From Phycisphaerales bacterium (GTDB lineage: Bacteria > Planctomycetota > Phycisphaerae > Phycisphaerales > UBA1924): a DNA stretch of 64,000 bases. Location: contig JALHOJ010000006.1 of the NCBI GenBank assembly GCA_022843045.1, forward strand, positions 17,936 through 81,935, written 5' to 3'. Shown piece after piece: positions 7,937 to 17,598 of this stretch (its first letter is position 1; every line of letters starts with the position of its first letter). The position numbers and the translations under genes were made by a program. The notes under the pieces are model-generated. The model was given only the letters and a program-made list of their open reading frames with translations. It was not told where the DNA came from and did no database searches.

Positions 7937-8046
7937 GGAGCGAAGGCAATGAGCAGCGAAACAGCGCGGAGCGAGCCTCGTCGTCGATGATCCGGTCACC
8001 CGTCCGAATCATCGCCGATTTGGCTCGTTTTTCGTTGCTTCGCTCC
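7937..8046. repeat. Nested inverted repeats in the nuoH-der divergent space
   Basis: Three pairs of arms lie one inside another: CGATGAT 7985-7991 with ATCATCG 8008-8014; CGAGCC 7972-7977 with GGCTCG 8022-8027; and GGAGCGAAGGCAATG from 7937 with CGTTGCTTCGCTCC at 8033-8046 (bulged). The first two pairs share the same centre at 7999.5. The left side is purine-rich and the right side pyrimidine-rich. Confidence 0.6.
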
Positions 8047-8076
8047 TCGCTGTCTTCTGCCCTCATAGGCTCCCCC

Positions 8077-10164
8077 ATGCCCATTCCCCGCGTCGCCATC
8101 GTCGGCCGTCCCAACGTCGGCAAGTCCAGCATCATGAACATGATCGCAGGGGCCAAGGTTTCCATCGTTGATCCCACGCCGGGCGTCACGCGGGATCGGG
8201 TCGCGGCGATTGTGGAATTGCTGCCGCCCTATCGCGACAGCGGCGAGCCCAAGACCGTGGAGTTCATGGACACGGGCGGGTTTGGGGTGTATGTGGCGGA
8301 GGGTGGGCGATTTGATGAGGTGGGCAACGACCTTCAGAAGTTGACCAGCAGCATCGAGTTTCAGATTCAGCAGGCGGTGGAGGGGGCGGACCTGATTCTG
8401 TTCTGCGTGGATGCGCAGGCAGGGGTGACGCCTCATGATCGGCAGATTGCACAGCTGCTCCGGCAGGGCGGGTTCAAGCGCGACAACCGGGGCGAGGGCG
8501 GGCACGACGGCGAGCAAGGCGTGCAACGCAAGCACCCGCCCGTGAAGGTCGTCGCGACGAAGGTGGACGGGCCCAAGTGGGAGGCTCACGCGCTGGAACT
8601 GGCGGAACTGGGATTCGGCGAGCCGCTGTTGGTCTCGGCGAAGGTCAACTACATGCGTCGCGACTTCATGGACCAGGTTTTCGCGCTGGTGCCCAAGCTC
8701 AAGCCCACGGCGGAGGAGCAGGCACGGGCCGACCTGATGGTCGCGATCATTGGGAAACGCAACGCGGGCAAGAGCACGCTGATCAACACGCTCGCGGGCG
8801 AGCAACGCGTGATCGCGAGCGAGATTCCGGGGACGACCCGCGACGCCATCGACGTTCGCTTTGAGATGGACGGCAAGAGCGTTGTCGCGATCGATACCGC
8901 GGGGCTTCGGAAGAAGAAGAGCTTCCAGAACATGATCGAGCACTTCGCGTTTGACCGCGTGCAGCGGAGCGTCGATCGTGCGGACGTGGTCATCCTGCTG
9001 CTGGATGCGGTGGAGAAGATCAGTCAGGTTGACGAACAGCTCGCGATGCTCGCGCAGAAGAGTTTCAAGCCCTGCATCATCGTCGTGAACAAGTGGGACT
9101 TGGCGCAGGGGCAGCGCAATCACAAGGGGCAGCTTGTGACGCCCGCGGTGTACGAGAAGTACATCCGCGATCAGCTGCGAGGCCTGTGGTTTGCGCCGAT
9201 TTCGTTCATCAGCGGCAGCAGCGGGAAGAACGTCCGCGCGACCATGCAACTTGCGATTGAACTCAAGGAACAGTCCGCGGCACGCGTGACGACGGGCAAG
9301 CTCAATCGCATGGTCCGCGACATCGTCAACAGCCGCGGCCCCAGCGACGACCACGGGCGGTTCGCCAAGGTGTACTTCGTGGCGCAGACGGGCGTGGAGC
9401 CGCCGACGATCACGATGGTGGTCAATCACCCGGAGATGTTCACGCCCAACTACCTGCGGTTCCTTTCGAATCGCTTCCGCGAAGAGTTGCCGTTCGCCGA
9501 GGTGCCCATGCGCATCGTCGTACGCGAGCGCCGGCAGCGCGAGGACGATCTGGTGGCTGCGGAAGAAGGCGGCGAGGGGAACACGATCCGTGTCACGAAG
9601 GGTCGCAAGGGCGTTACCGAGCGTCTGGGCGGGCGTCGCGTTGAGGCGTTGTCGGACGAAGACGATGCATGGCTCAACGACGAGCACAGCAAGGCGTTTG
9701 AGACGCCGTTTGGTGGAGAGGTCAACGACGAGGGCTTTGTGCCGGAGGAGTCCACGTCGCCCAAGCGGAAGCGCGATGGTGGCAATGACGATTCGGGCGA
9801 TGATGACGGCTGGGACGGCGACTCGCCCGAGCCGGATCGCGGCTCGACGAGTGCGTCGGGCGATGAGTTTGACGACGAGATGACCGAGCGGCAGGCCCCT
9901 GCGGTGGCTTCGTCCGCTGGCACTGTCGCTCGCAAGCCCAAGGCCTCGAAGGTGTCGAAGAAGGCCGCGAAGCCCGCTTCAAAGAAGCCGGTCGGAAAGC
10001 CGGCGAGCAAGCCGGCCGCAAAGGCAGCCAAGAAGCCAGCCCAGAAGCCCGCCAAGAAGCCAGCCAAGCAAACCAATGCGAAGGCGGCGAAGAAGGCGAC
10101 TTCGAAGCCCACTGCCAAGGCAACCAGCAAGGCGACCAAGAAGCCCCTGAAGCGAGCGAAGTAA
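8077..10164 (+). CDS. der: Ribosome biogenesis GTPase Der with long histone H1-like C-terminal tail
   Basis: 695 residues, against about 440-500 for typical Der (EngA), which assists 50S subunit assembly. G domain 1 starts at the N-terminus (VAIVGRPNVGKSS, then FMDTGGFG); its G4 reads TKVD instead of NKxD and is preceded by a Gly/His/Glu-rich insert. G domain 2 has GKRNAGKSTLINTLAG, IPGTTRDAID, DTAGLRKKK and VNKWD. The KH-like domain ends near residue 488 (MRIVVRERRQRE). After it come an acidic linker and, from about 618, a Lys/Ala/Pro-rich repeat tail (KKPVGKPASKPAAKAAKKPA and similar) like histone H1. The ATG at 8077 gives the canonical Der N-terminus; the open frame upstream is antisense to nuoH. 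There is no obvious Shine-Dalgarno. Confidence 0.93.
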   Translation: MPIPRVAIVGRPNVGKSSIMNMIAGAKVSIVDPTPGVTRDRVAAIVELLPPYRDSGEPKTVEFMDTGGFGVYVAEGGRFDEVGNDLQKLTSSIEFQIQQAVEGADLILFCVDAQAGVTPHDRQIAQLLRQGGFKRDNRGEGGHDGEQGVQRKHPPVKVVATKVDGPKWEAHALELAELGFGEPLLVSAKVNYMRRDFMDQVFALVPKLKPTAEEQARADLMVAIIGKRNAGKSTLINTLAGEQRVIASEIPGTTRDAIDVRFEMDGKSVVAIDTAGLRKKKSFQNMIEHFAFDRVQRSVDRADVVILLLDAVEKISQVDEQLAMLAQKSFKPCIIVVNKWDLAQGQRNHKGQLVTPAVYEKYIRDQLRGLWFAPISFISGSSGKNVRATMQLAIELKEQSAARVTTGKLNRMVRDIVNSRGPSDDHGRFAKVYFVAQTGVEPPTITMVVNHPEMFTPNYLRFLSNRFREELPFAEVPMRIVVRERRQREDDLVAAEEGGEGNTIRVTKGRKGVTERLGGRRVEALSDEDDAWLNDEHSKAFETPFGGEVNDEGFVPEESTSPKRKRDGGNDDSGDDDGWDGDSPEPDRGSTSASGDEFDDEMTERQAPAVASSAGTVARKPKASKVSKKAAKPASKKPVGKPASKPAAKAAKKPAQKPAKKPAKQTNAKAAKKATSKPTAKATSKATKKPLKRAK

Positions 10165-10188
10165 CGAAAAGCAAGACGCACAGGCATC

Positions 10189-10226
10189 TCGGTGCTCGCC
10201 GCCGATCGTTCGGCACCGACTTGTCT
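10189..10226 (+). terminator. Candidate intrinsic terminator after der
   Basis: TCGGTGC (10189-10195) pairs with GCACCGA (10213-10219); an alternative inner stem GCCGA/TCGGC lies within. CTTGTCTTT follows, a weak U-tract. Confidence 0.35.
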
Positions 10227-10321
10227 TTGCGAATGCCGAATACCGTGTCGCGCCCAGGCAGCGGCACGCGTTCGACGCTGTCGTGCTTTCCATACACTCG
10301 CACATGGCAGGCGAACCCTCC

Positions 10322-10936
<615 letters not shown>

Positions 10937-10958
10937 GCGGGGCGGAAAGGAAGAGGAA

Positions 10959-11125
10959 TTCACCACGGAGAACACGGAGATCAGAGATAGGAGAGAGAAG
11001 AGAGGAGAGAAGAGTTTTGCGGATTGGTGCGGATGGCGGCGGGGAGAATGACTTTGCTTGATTCGCGCGACGCACTTGTCTTCGTGTTGTCATTCCGTTG
11101 AGATCTGCGTGCGCTCCGTGGTGAA
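10959..11125. repeat. Long inverted repeat (CACCACGGAG type) between sigma factor and kinase
   Basis: Arms at 10959-10982 and 11102-11125 match at 21 of 24 positions, including a perfect 12-bp outer stem TTCACCACGGAG / CTCCGTGGTGAA. The left arm is followed by a purine-only run of GAGA repeats (about 10981-11013). The element fills most of the 253-bp gap between two genes that normally sit together. The repeated CACGGAG/ACACGGAG words resemble dispersed intergenic sequence seen in many bacterial phyla. Confidence 0.7.
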
Positions 11126-11189
11126 TGCTGCCATCGACAGGGCTCGCGGGTGCGGGCAATCAGGGATTGGATCTCGTGAAGGGTGATGC

Positions 11190-14120
11190 ATGAGTGAATC
11201 AGGCGATCAGGCAGGCGCGGCGCGGCGTGAGGCGTCAGACCCTCGCAGTCTTGCCGACATCGTCGGCGAGGCCGTTGAGCTGCCGCCGGCTGAGCGTGGG
11301 GCGTTTCTCGCCGGCGCGTGTGGGGGCGACGCTGCGTTGCTTGAGCGGGCAACAGCGTTGATCGCGTCTCACGATCGGGCTGCGCAGGCGGGGTTCTTCG
11401 CTCAGCCCACGGGCATCACCAGCAATCCTGGCGAGAACGCTCCGAGCGCGGCGGAACTTGCACGCGAAGGCACGCGGATCGGGCTGTACACGCTGGGGCG
11501 CTGCGTGGGGGCGGGCGGGTTTGGGGTGGTGTTCGAAGCGGCGCAGGAAGAGCCGATCAAGCGTCGCGTCGCGATCAAGCTGCTGCGCGCGGGGCTGGCG
11601 ACGCCGCAGGTTGTCGCGCGATTCGAGAGCGAGCGTCGGGCGCTGGCGATGATGGAGCATCCGGGCATCGCGAAGGTGCTGGATGCGGGCGCGACCGTCG
11701 ACGGCACGCCGTACTTTGTCATGGAGTTTGTCGAAGGCGAGCCGCTGGTCGCGTTCTGTGATCGCAATCGCCTTGCGCTGCGGGATCGCATCGAGCTCAT
11801 CGTGCAGGTGTGTCGAGCATTGCAGCATGCGCACGCGAAGGGCGTGATCCACCGCGACATCAAGCCCGCGAACATTCTCGCGACGATGCAAGACGGTCGC
11901 CCACTTGCCCGCATCATCGACTTTGGCATCGCCAAGGCCGTCGAGCACGTCGCGGTGGCCCGGGCAGTGTTCACCCGCGCCCGCCAGATGATCGGCACGC
12001 CCGAGTACATGAGCCCCGAGCAGGCCGGGGCGTCGCCCGATATCGACACGCGCAGCGACATTTACTCGCTGGGCGTGGTGCTGTATGAAATGCTCGCGGG
12101 CGTGGGGCCCTTCGACGCCGAGAAGCTGCGGTCCGCCGCCTTTGCGGAACTCGAGCGGGTGCTGCGCGAGGATGATCCGCCCCGCCCGAGCACGCGGCTT
12201 TCGGCCCTTGCTTCGTCCGGCGCGGGTTCCTCGACCGCGACAGCCACCAAACTCACGGACATTGCCGCGACTCGGCGGATCGAGCCGCGCACGCTTGTGC
12301 GCGAGCTGCAGGGCGAACTGGACTGGATCGTGCTGCGATGTCTGGAGAAGGATCGGGCGCGACGCTACGACACCGCTGCGGCGTTGGGTGATGATCTGGA
12401 GCGATATCTCCGCGATGAGCCGGTGAACGCGAAGCCGCGTTCGCGGATGTATATGGCCCACAAGTTCGCAAGACGGCATCGCGTGGGGCTGGCGGGGGCA
12501 GGAGTGGCGGTATTGTCGCTGGTGGGCGGGCTTGGTGCGTCGCTGGTTGGGCTTGCGGAGGCTCGCAAGGCCCAGCGCATCGCAGAGGTTGCGAGAGAGG
12601 ACGAGCGAGCGCAACGTGAGCGTGCCGAGCGAGAAGCCAAGAAGGCGCGTGCGGCGGCAGACTTCCTGGAGAAGATCCTCTCCTCGGCCGATCCGGAAGT
12701 GGGTGGGCGCACGATGACCGTGGCGGCGGCGTTGACGGAGGCGGTCGCGCTCCTCAATGGTGGCGAATTGCGTGAGGATCCCGAAGTCGAGGCGTCGGCG
12801 AGAAGGGCAATCGGCCTGTCGTTTCTCGCGTTGGGGGATGTGCGCGAGGGCGAGGAGCAGATGCAGCGCGCCGTGGACTTGTCCTTAACTCCAGGGTTCG
12901 ATCCTGTGGAGCGTGCTCGAACGCTGGGGATGCTGTCGATTCCCCGATGGAGAGAAGAGCGGTATGAAGCCGCAGAGGCGATGCTGCGGGAGGCGCTGGG
13001 TCTGCTTGAGGGCAAGCCTGAGAGACGTGCGGCGATCGAGCGTGCCGCGTGCCTGCGGGATCTGAGCGCGGTTCTTTTCTTTCAGAACAAGCGTGAGGAG
13101 AGCTTGAAAGTGCTCGAAGAGGCCAAACAGCAGTACGTGGAGCTGTTTGGCAAGGACTCGGTCGAGTACGCGGATCTGATGACCAGTCAAGGAGCAAGTC
13201 TGCACGCCAATCCTCGCGACACGCAGCCGTTGCGGGATGCGATCGCGGCTCACAAGCGGCGTTATGGAAACGACCACCCCGTGGTGGCGCGGATGCTCGA
13301 AGTGTTAGGTTCGACGTGTCGTTTCACCGGGGATCTTGATGGAATGTCCGCCGCGTTTGAAGAATCGATGGGGATCATCTCGCGGGCGTATGGTCCGCGG
13401 TCGCGCGCGGTCGCGGGCTCAATGTACAACTACGCGGCGGGCCTGGCGAACTTCAACGCGATTGAAGAGTGCAAGCGGTTGCTCACTACGGCGCTGGAGA
13501 TCGCCGAAGAGACCAGACAGGGCGAGGGAGATGCGCTGGTGATGCGCATCGAGTGGCTCGCGGGCGACATCGCTATGCACGAGAAGCGGATGGAAGACGC
13601 GGAGCGTCATCACCGGCACGCCATGATCGAGGGCCGCGCGGTGCGGGACTCCGGGCTTGAGTATTTGCGGTTTGGCGGGTCGGCGTCGCTTGCGGAGGAC
13701 TTGTTCGCGATGGGGCGTACGGATGAGGCCCAGCAGCTCGCTGGAGAGTTGCTCAATGACCGTCAGTTGATGGACTCGGGCGTGTGGCCCGGTGTTTCGG
13801 CGCGATCGACGATGGGGGCGCTGCTGCTGCAGCGCAAGCGGTACGAAGAGGCGGAGACGGAGTTGCTCGCTGCCCACGAGAAGATGAGCACGCTTTTGTA
13901 CTTTCGCGGAAGCAAGCTGCGGCTGCTGAACATGGAGCGGCTGGTGTCGCTTTATGAAGCGTGGGACGCGGCGGAGCCGGGCAAGGGCATCGGCGGGCGG
14001 GCGGGCCCGATCAGAGACCAAATGTCCGCCTTCATCGCCAAGCGGGACCAGCGCCTCGCCCAACTGCGGGATCAGGTGGCGGTGTGGCGGGCTGGGCGAG
14101 CGCGGTCGGAGTCGGAGTAA
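11190..14120 (+). CDS. Membrane-anchored Ser/Thr protein kinase with TPR-like C-terminal region
   Basis: 976 residues. The kinase domain spans about 100-400: Gly-rich loop VGAGGFGVVFEAA (about 105), VAIKLLRAG (catalytic Lys), VIHRDIKPANIL (about 221), IIDFGIAKA and GTPEYMSPEQAG. One hydrophobic segment at about 430-453 (AGVAVLSLVGGLGASLVGLA) is followed by a charged coiled coil (REDERAQRERAEREAKKARAA) and then helical TPR-like repeats to the end. The layout matches the planctomycete Hanks-type kinases encoded beside ECF sigma factors; the N-terminal 90 residues (LADIVGEAVELPPAERGAFL) are also typical. The predicted topology puts the kinase in the cytoplasm and the TPR region outside. The ATG follows GAAGGG at good spacing. 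Confidence 0.92.
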   Translation: MSESGDQAGAARREASDPRSLADIVGEAVELPPAERGAFLAGACGGDAALLERATALIASHDRAAQAGFFAQPTGITSNPGENAPSAAELAREGTRIGLYTLGRCVGAGGFGVVFEAAQEEPIKRRVAIKLLRAGLATPQVVARFESERRALAMMEHPGIAKVLDAGATVDGTPYFVMEFVEGEPLVAFCDRNRLALRDRIELIVQVCRALQHAHAKGVIHRDIKPANILATMQDGRPLARIIDFGIAKAVEHVAVARAVFTRARQMIGTPEYMSPEQAGASPDIDTRSDIYSLGVVLYEMLAGVGPFDAEKLRSAAFAELERVLREDDPPRPSTRLSALASSGAGSSTATATKLTDIAATRRIEPRTLVRELQGELDWIVLRCLEKDRARRYDTAAALGDDLERYLRDEPVNAKPRSRMYMAHKFARRHRVGLAGAGVAVLSLVGGLGASLVGLAEARKAQRIAEVAREDERAQRERAEREAKKARAAADFLEKILSSADPEVGGRTMTVAAALTEAVALLNGGELREDPEVEASARRAIGLSFLALGDVREGEEQMQRAVDLSLTPGFDPVERARTLGMLSIPRWREERYEAAEAMLREALGLLEGKPERRAAIERAACLRDLSAVLFFQNKREESLKVLEEAKQQYVELFGKDSVEYADLMTSQGASLHANPRDTQPLRDAIAAHKRRYGNDHPVVARMLEVLGSTCRFTGDLDGMSAAFEESMGIISRAYGPRSRAVAGSMYNYAAGLANFNAIEECKRLLTTALEIAEETRQGEGDALVMRIEWLAGDIAMHEKRMEDAERHHRHAMIEGRAVRDSGLEYLRFGGSASLAEDLFAMGRTDEAQQLAGELLNDRQLMDSGVWPGVSARSTMGALLLQRKRYEEAETELLAAHEKMSTLLYFRGSKLRLLNMERLVSLYEAWDAAEPGKGIGGRAGPIRDQMSAFIAKRDQRLAQLRDQVAVWRAGRARSESE

Positions 14121-14218
14121 GCGACTCGCAGGTTGGCCGCTACTCCGGGGTGTTGTCGCTTCAAGATGAGATTCGCGCGTACCGGGAAGGTGCCGCGGTT
14201 CTCAGAAGGAGCACAGCA

Positions 14219-17200
14219 ATGAGGAATCGGCGTAGAACAAACATCGGATGGCTCGCGGCGGCGTGTGCCGGGAGCGTGTGTGGGATCGCATTGGCCCAAG
14301 AGGCCAACAAGGCGGCGATTCAAGCACTACCGGAGCAAGCCATCGGAGCGGAGGGCGTGGCGGGGCCGCAAGACGCAGTTCCGAAGGGGGCGATTCGGCC
14401 TTTGTCGGCGAAGTTGGGGGTGGCGTTGCCAGCGATCATGCCGACGCAGGAACTGCCCCAACTGGACATCACGCGGTATGTGGAAGAAGACGCGGTGGCA
14501 ACCGGGGCGCTGCGCGAGGGCATCGTGCGCGACTTTGACGGCTTTGACATCGCGATGGGCGAGTGGATTCAGGTGCCGGGGGGCGGGGTGTTGTGGGTGC
14601 TGGATGTGAAGCTGCCCGGCGCGTTTGGCGTGCGCCCGCATCTGTCGGCGATGAACCTGCCTCAGGGTGCGGAGATGGTGGTGTATGACCCCAACATCCC
14701 GAGCAACCTGCCCGATCCGTACGTCGGCCGAGGCCCCATCGGCGATGGCAACTTCTGGGCGTGGACGAGTTGGAGCGACACGGCACGCATCGAGGTCTAC
14801 TACCCGCCCGCCATCGCGGATCAGGCGTTCAACACCAACTTCGTGATCGACAAGGTCGGCCACATGTATCGCAATCCGGCAACGGGCGCGGTGAGCGCGT
14901 GGAACGAGAACGAACTGGGCTGCAATCAGGACGTGTCGTGCTTCCCGGGTTGGAACGACGTGCGAAACTGCGTGGGCCGGATGAGCTTCCAGATCGGCGC
15001 GGGCTTCTTCTCCTGCAGCGGCGCGATGATGAACAACACCAGCGGCGACCTGACGCCGTACTTCATGACGGCGCGGCACTGCCTGGAGGACAACAGCCAG
15101 GCGCTGAGCTCGCTGGAGGTCTACTGGTTCTTCCAGACGGCCTCGTGCAACGCTGTGCCGCCGGCGATCGGCAGCGTGCCGCGCAGCACGCGGAGCACGT
15201 ATGTGCTGACGACCGCGGCGACGGACATGAGCATGGTGATGATCGAGGGCGTTGTGCCGCGGAATCTGTGGTGGACGGGCTCATCGCTCCAGACCGGCGT
15301 AGCCAACGGGACGCAGGTGGTGGGCATTCACCATCCCGATGGGACCTTCAAGCGGCTCTCCAGCGGGCCAATCACGACCGACTCTGCGTCGTGCAGCGCG
15401 ACCGGATTGACCCAAGGCATGATCGTCACATGGGCCGGGGGAGTGACCGAGCGCGGGTCTTCGGGATCGCCTCTCTTCCTGACCAACGGAGCGATGGTGG
15501 GCGTGGACTCGTGCGGATTCTCGAGCTGTGCTGATCGGCGGGCGTGGTACGGCCGCTGGGGTTCCTTCAACAACACCTGGGCCACGTTCATCCAGAACCC
15601 AGGATGGGACGACAGTAACGAGAACAACGACGTCTGCGCCAGCGCGACCAATCTCAACGTCTACTTCAACGGCACGCTCTATTCGCAGATCGTCAAGGTC
15701 AACGACGAAGACTGGTTCCGCATCACGGTGCCCGCGCTGGGCACGGTGAACTTCGCCAGCGTTTTCACGAACGCCGACGGTGACATCGACATGCGGATGT
15801 TCAACGCGTGCGGCGGGACGCAGTTGGCGCAGTCTACGGGCACGGGCAACTCCGAGACCATCAGTTGGAACAACCCCAACAACTTCGCGCAGGAGGTGTA
15901 CCTGCGCGTCTACTTGTTCAACGACACCCGCAACATCTACTACTTGGACTTCTCGCGATTTGCGCCCACCGCGCCGGCGAACAACAACTGCGTGAATCCG
16001 CAGGTTGTCACCATCACCAATCAGGATCAGGTGATTCAGGGGACGACGTTTGCCGCGACGACGGACGGCAACGCGACGTGCGGCAGCAGCAGTTCCAGTC
16101 CGGACGTGTGGTATCGGTTCACTGTGGACTGCCCCAAGCAAGTGACGTTCTCGACGTTTGGCGCGACGTGGGACACCGTGCTGTCGCTCCATGCCGGGCA
16201 GTGCGGAAACTTGGTTGAGGTTGATTGCAACGATGACATCAATCCGCCCCAACGCCATTCCGAGATCAGTGCGCAGCTCAGCCCAGGCACGACCTACTTC
16301 CTCAGGGTGTCAGGCTTCAACGGTGCGTTCGGCACATTCCCTCTCACGGTCGATGTCGCCGTCCCGAGCAACGATGCCTGTTCCGACGTCATAGACCTGC
16401 CCGATGTCGGTCTGTACAACTTCAGCAACTGCTCCGCCACCACCGATGGCCCGCCCGATGATGTCTGCCTGGCCTTCGGGAGCAACCAGATCTACAACGA
16501 CGTGTGGTACGCGTGGTCGGCCCCCTGTGAAGGCGAAGCGGTGCTTGATACCTTTGGCTCGGGCTTTGACACGAAGGTCGCCGTCTATCTGATCCCGGGC
16601 GGCGAGAACTGCCCCGAAGGACCCAACTCCGCGTTCGTCTGCAACGATGACGCCAACGCGCTGCTTGAGTCCCAAACCGCTTGGCAGACGCTGCCCAATC
16701 GGCGCTACATCCTTCGCATCGGCTCCTTCAACTCCAACGTCGGTCGCGAGGGCGTGTTCCGCGTCCAGTTCTTCCCCGCGTCCACTCGCTCTGACGATGA
16801 GTGCGTCGGAGCCACGGATATCACGCTCGACGCCAACAACCAATGGACCGAGGGCTGGTTCACCTGCACCTACACCAGCAACGGACCCACCGAAGCCTGC
16901 ATCGGCGGCGATGGCCAGTTCTACAACGACCGCTGGCTCGCCGTGACCTTCCCATGCGAGGGCACGCTGGACTTCAACACGATCGGTTTCGGTCCCGTCG
17001 ACTCTCGCATCGGTTTGTACGCCGATTGCCCGACGGGACCCGACACGCTCGTGCTGTGCAACGACGATGTTGCCCCGGGCGATGTGAATTCCCAGATCGT
17101 CACGCCCGTCCTGGGCAACTACCGGTATCTCCTTAGGGTCGGCAACTGGTCCGAGAGCGGCTCGGCGGGTCTCGCCGCGAACGTGGTCTTCACGCCCGGT

Positions 17201-17437
17201 CCCAACTGCAGCCCCGTCCTCTGCGACAGCATCGACTTCAACAACGACACCAGCTTCTTCGATCCGACGGACATCGACGCGTTCCTGAGCGTGTTCAGCG
17301 AAGGCCCGTGCATCCCAGAAGAAGCCACCTGCAACGACATCGACTTCAACAACGACGGCTCGCTCTTCGATCCCTGCGACATCGACGCGTTCCTGCTCGT
17401 CTTCAGCGAAGGCCCCTGCACCCTCTGCGGCGTGTGA
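14219..17437 (+). CDS. Secreted trypsin-like serine endopeptidase with pre-peptidase-type domains and C-terminal dockerin-like repeat
   Basis: 1072 residues. A signal peptide (LAAACAGSVCGIALAQ) precedes a lysyl-endopeptidase-like S1 domain: His in MTARHCLED near 286, Asp in TDMSMVMIEG, Ser in RGSSGSPLF near 414. Disulphide-type Cys are frequent. It continues with four beta-rich repeats of pre-peptidase type (DEDWFRITVPALG; DVWYRFTVDCP; NDVWYAWSAPCEG; NDRWLAVTFPCEG). The last 70 residues hold two repeats, DFNNDTSFFDPTDIDAFL and DFNNDGSLFDPCDIDAFL, each followed by a Cys pair, ending CTLCGV. This is the dockerin-like cell-surface or sorting module of Phycisphaerales. The ATG at 14219 follows AGAAGGAG; the open frame upstream overlaps the kinase gene. 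It lies 98 bp after the kinase. Confidence 0.88.
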   Translation: MRNRRRTNIGWLAAACAGSVCGIALAQEANKAAIQALPEQAIGAEGVAGPQDAVPKGAIRPLSAKLGVALPAIMPTQELPQLDITRYVEEDAVATGALREGIVRDFDGFDIAMGEWIQVPGGGVLWVLDVKLPGAFGVRPHLSAMNLPQGAEMVVYDPNIPSNLPDPYVGRGPIGDGNFWAWTSWSDTARIEVYYPPAIADQAFNTNFVIDKVGHMYRNPATGAVSAWNENELGCNQDVSCFPGWNDVRNCVGRMSFQIGAGFFSCSGAMMNNTSGDLTPYFMTARHCLEDNSQALSSLEVYWFFQTASCNAVPPAIGSVPRSTRSTYVLTTAATDMSMVMIEGVVPRNLWWTGSSLQTGVANGTQVVGIHHPDGTFKRLSSGPITTDSASCSATGLTQGMIVTWAGGVTERGSSGSPLFLTNGAMVGVDSCGFSSCADRRAWYGRWGSFNNTWATFIQNPGWDDSNENNDVCASATNLNVYFNGTLYSQIVKVNDEDWFRITVPALGTVNFASVFTNADGDIDMRMFNACGGTQLAQSTGTGNSETISWNNPNNFAQEVYLRVYLFNDTRNIYYLDFSRFAPTAPANNNCVNPQVVTITNQDQVIQGTTFAATTDGNATCGSSSSSPDVWYRFTVDCPKQVTFSTFGATWDTVLSLHAGQCGNLVEVDCNDDINPPQRHSEISAQLSPGTTYFLRVSGFNGAFGTFPLTVDVAVPSNDACSDVIDLPDVGLYNFSNCSATTDGPPDDVCLAFGSNQIYNDVWYAWSAPCEGEAVLDTFGSGFDTKVAVYLIPGGENCPEGPNSAFVCNDDANALLESQTAWQTLPNRRYILRIGSFNSNVGREGVFRVQFFPASTRSDDECVGATDITLDANNQWTEGWFTCTYTSNGPTEACIGGDGQFYNDRWLAVTFPCEGTLDFNTIGFGPVDSRIGLYADCPTGPDTLVLCNDDVAPGDVNSQIVTPVLGNYRYLLRVGNWSESGSAGLAANVVFTPGPNCSPVLCDSIDFNNDTSFFDPTDIDAFLSVFSEGPCIPEEATCNDIDFNNDGSLFDPCDIDAFLLVFSEGPCTLCGV

Positions 17438-17470
17438 TCGTCGATGCGGCATAGCAACGATTCCCCTTCG

Positions 17471-17500
17471 CGGGCCGGTCCTTCGGGATCGGCCCGTTTC
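17471..17500 (+). terminator. Intrinsic terminator after the protease gene
   Basis: CGGGCCGGTCC and GGATCGGCCCG form an 11-bp stem (one G-U) capped by a TTCG tetraloop, followed by TTTCC. It sits 34 bases past the stop codon. Confidence 0.75.
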
Positions 17501-17598
17501 CATTTGCAGAAACGAACGCCCGCGGCTTCCTAACAACCACCCGAACCTCCCGGCTACGGTTCGACGCTCGGGATCGTCTCATTACGAAAGGGGAACTC

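Noticed and set aside
6805-8076. Long open frame upstream of and in frame with der
   Set aside because: It is antisense to nuoH, whose protein is clearly recognisable. The extension is acidic and His-rich without homology and would displace the canonical Der N-terminus.
10165-10321. Possible tRNA or small RNA gene between der and the sigma gene
   Set aside because: No T-loop GGTTCRANNC or cloverleaf could be drawn; only a terminator-like stem is present.
13961-14218. Upstream extension of the secreted protease frame
   Set aside because: It overlaps the kinase C-terminus in another frame and would bury the signal peptide.
16310-17536. 408-codon minus-strand frame opposite the protease
   Set aside because: Val/Asp/Ala-rich shadow; the plus strand carries the dockerin-like end and a terminator.
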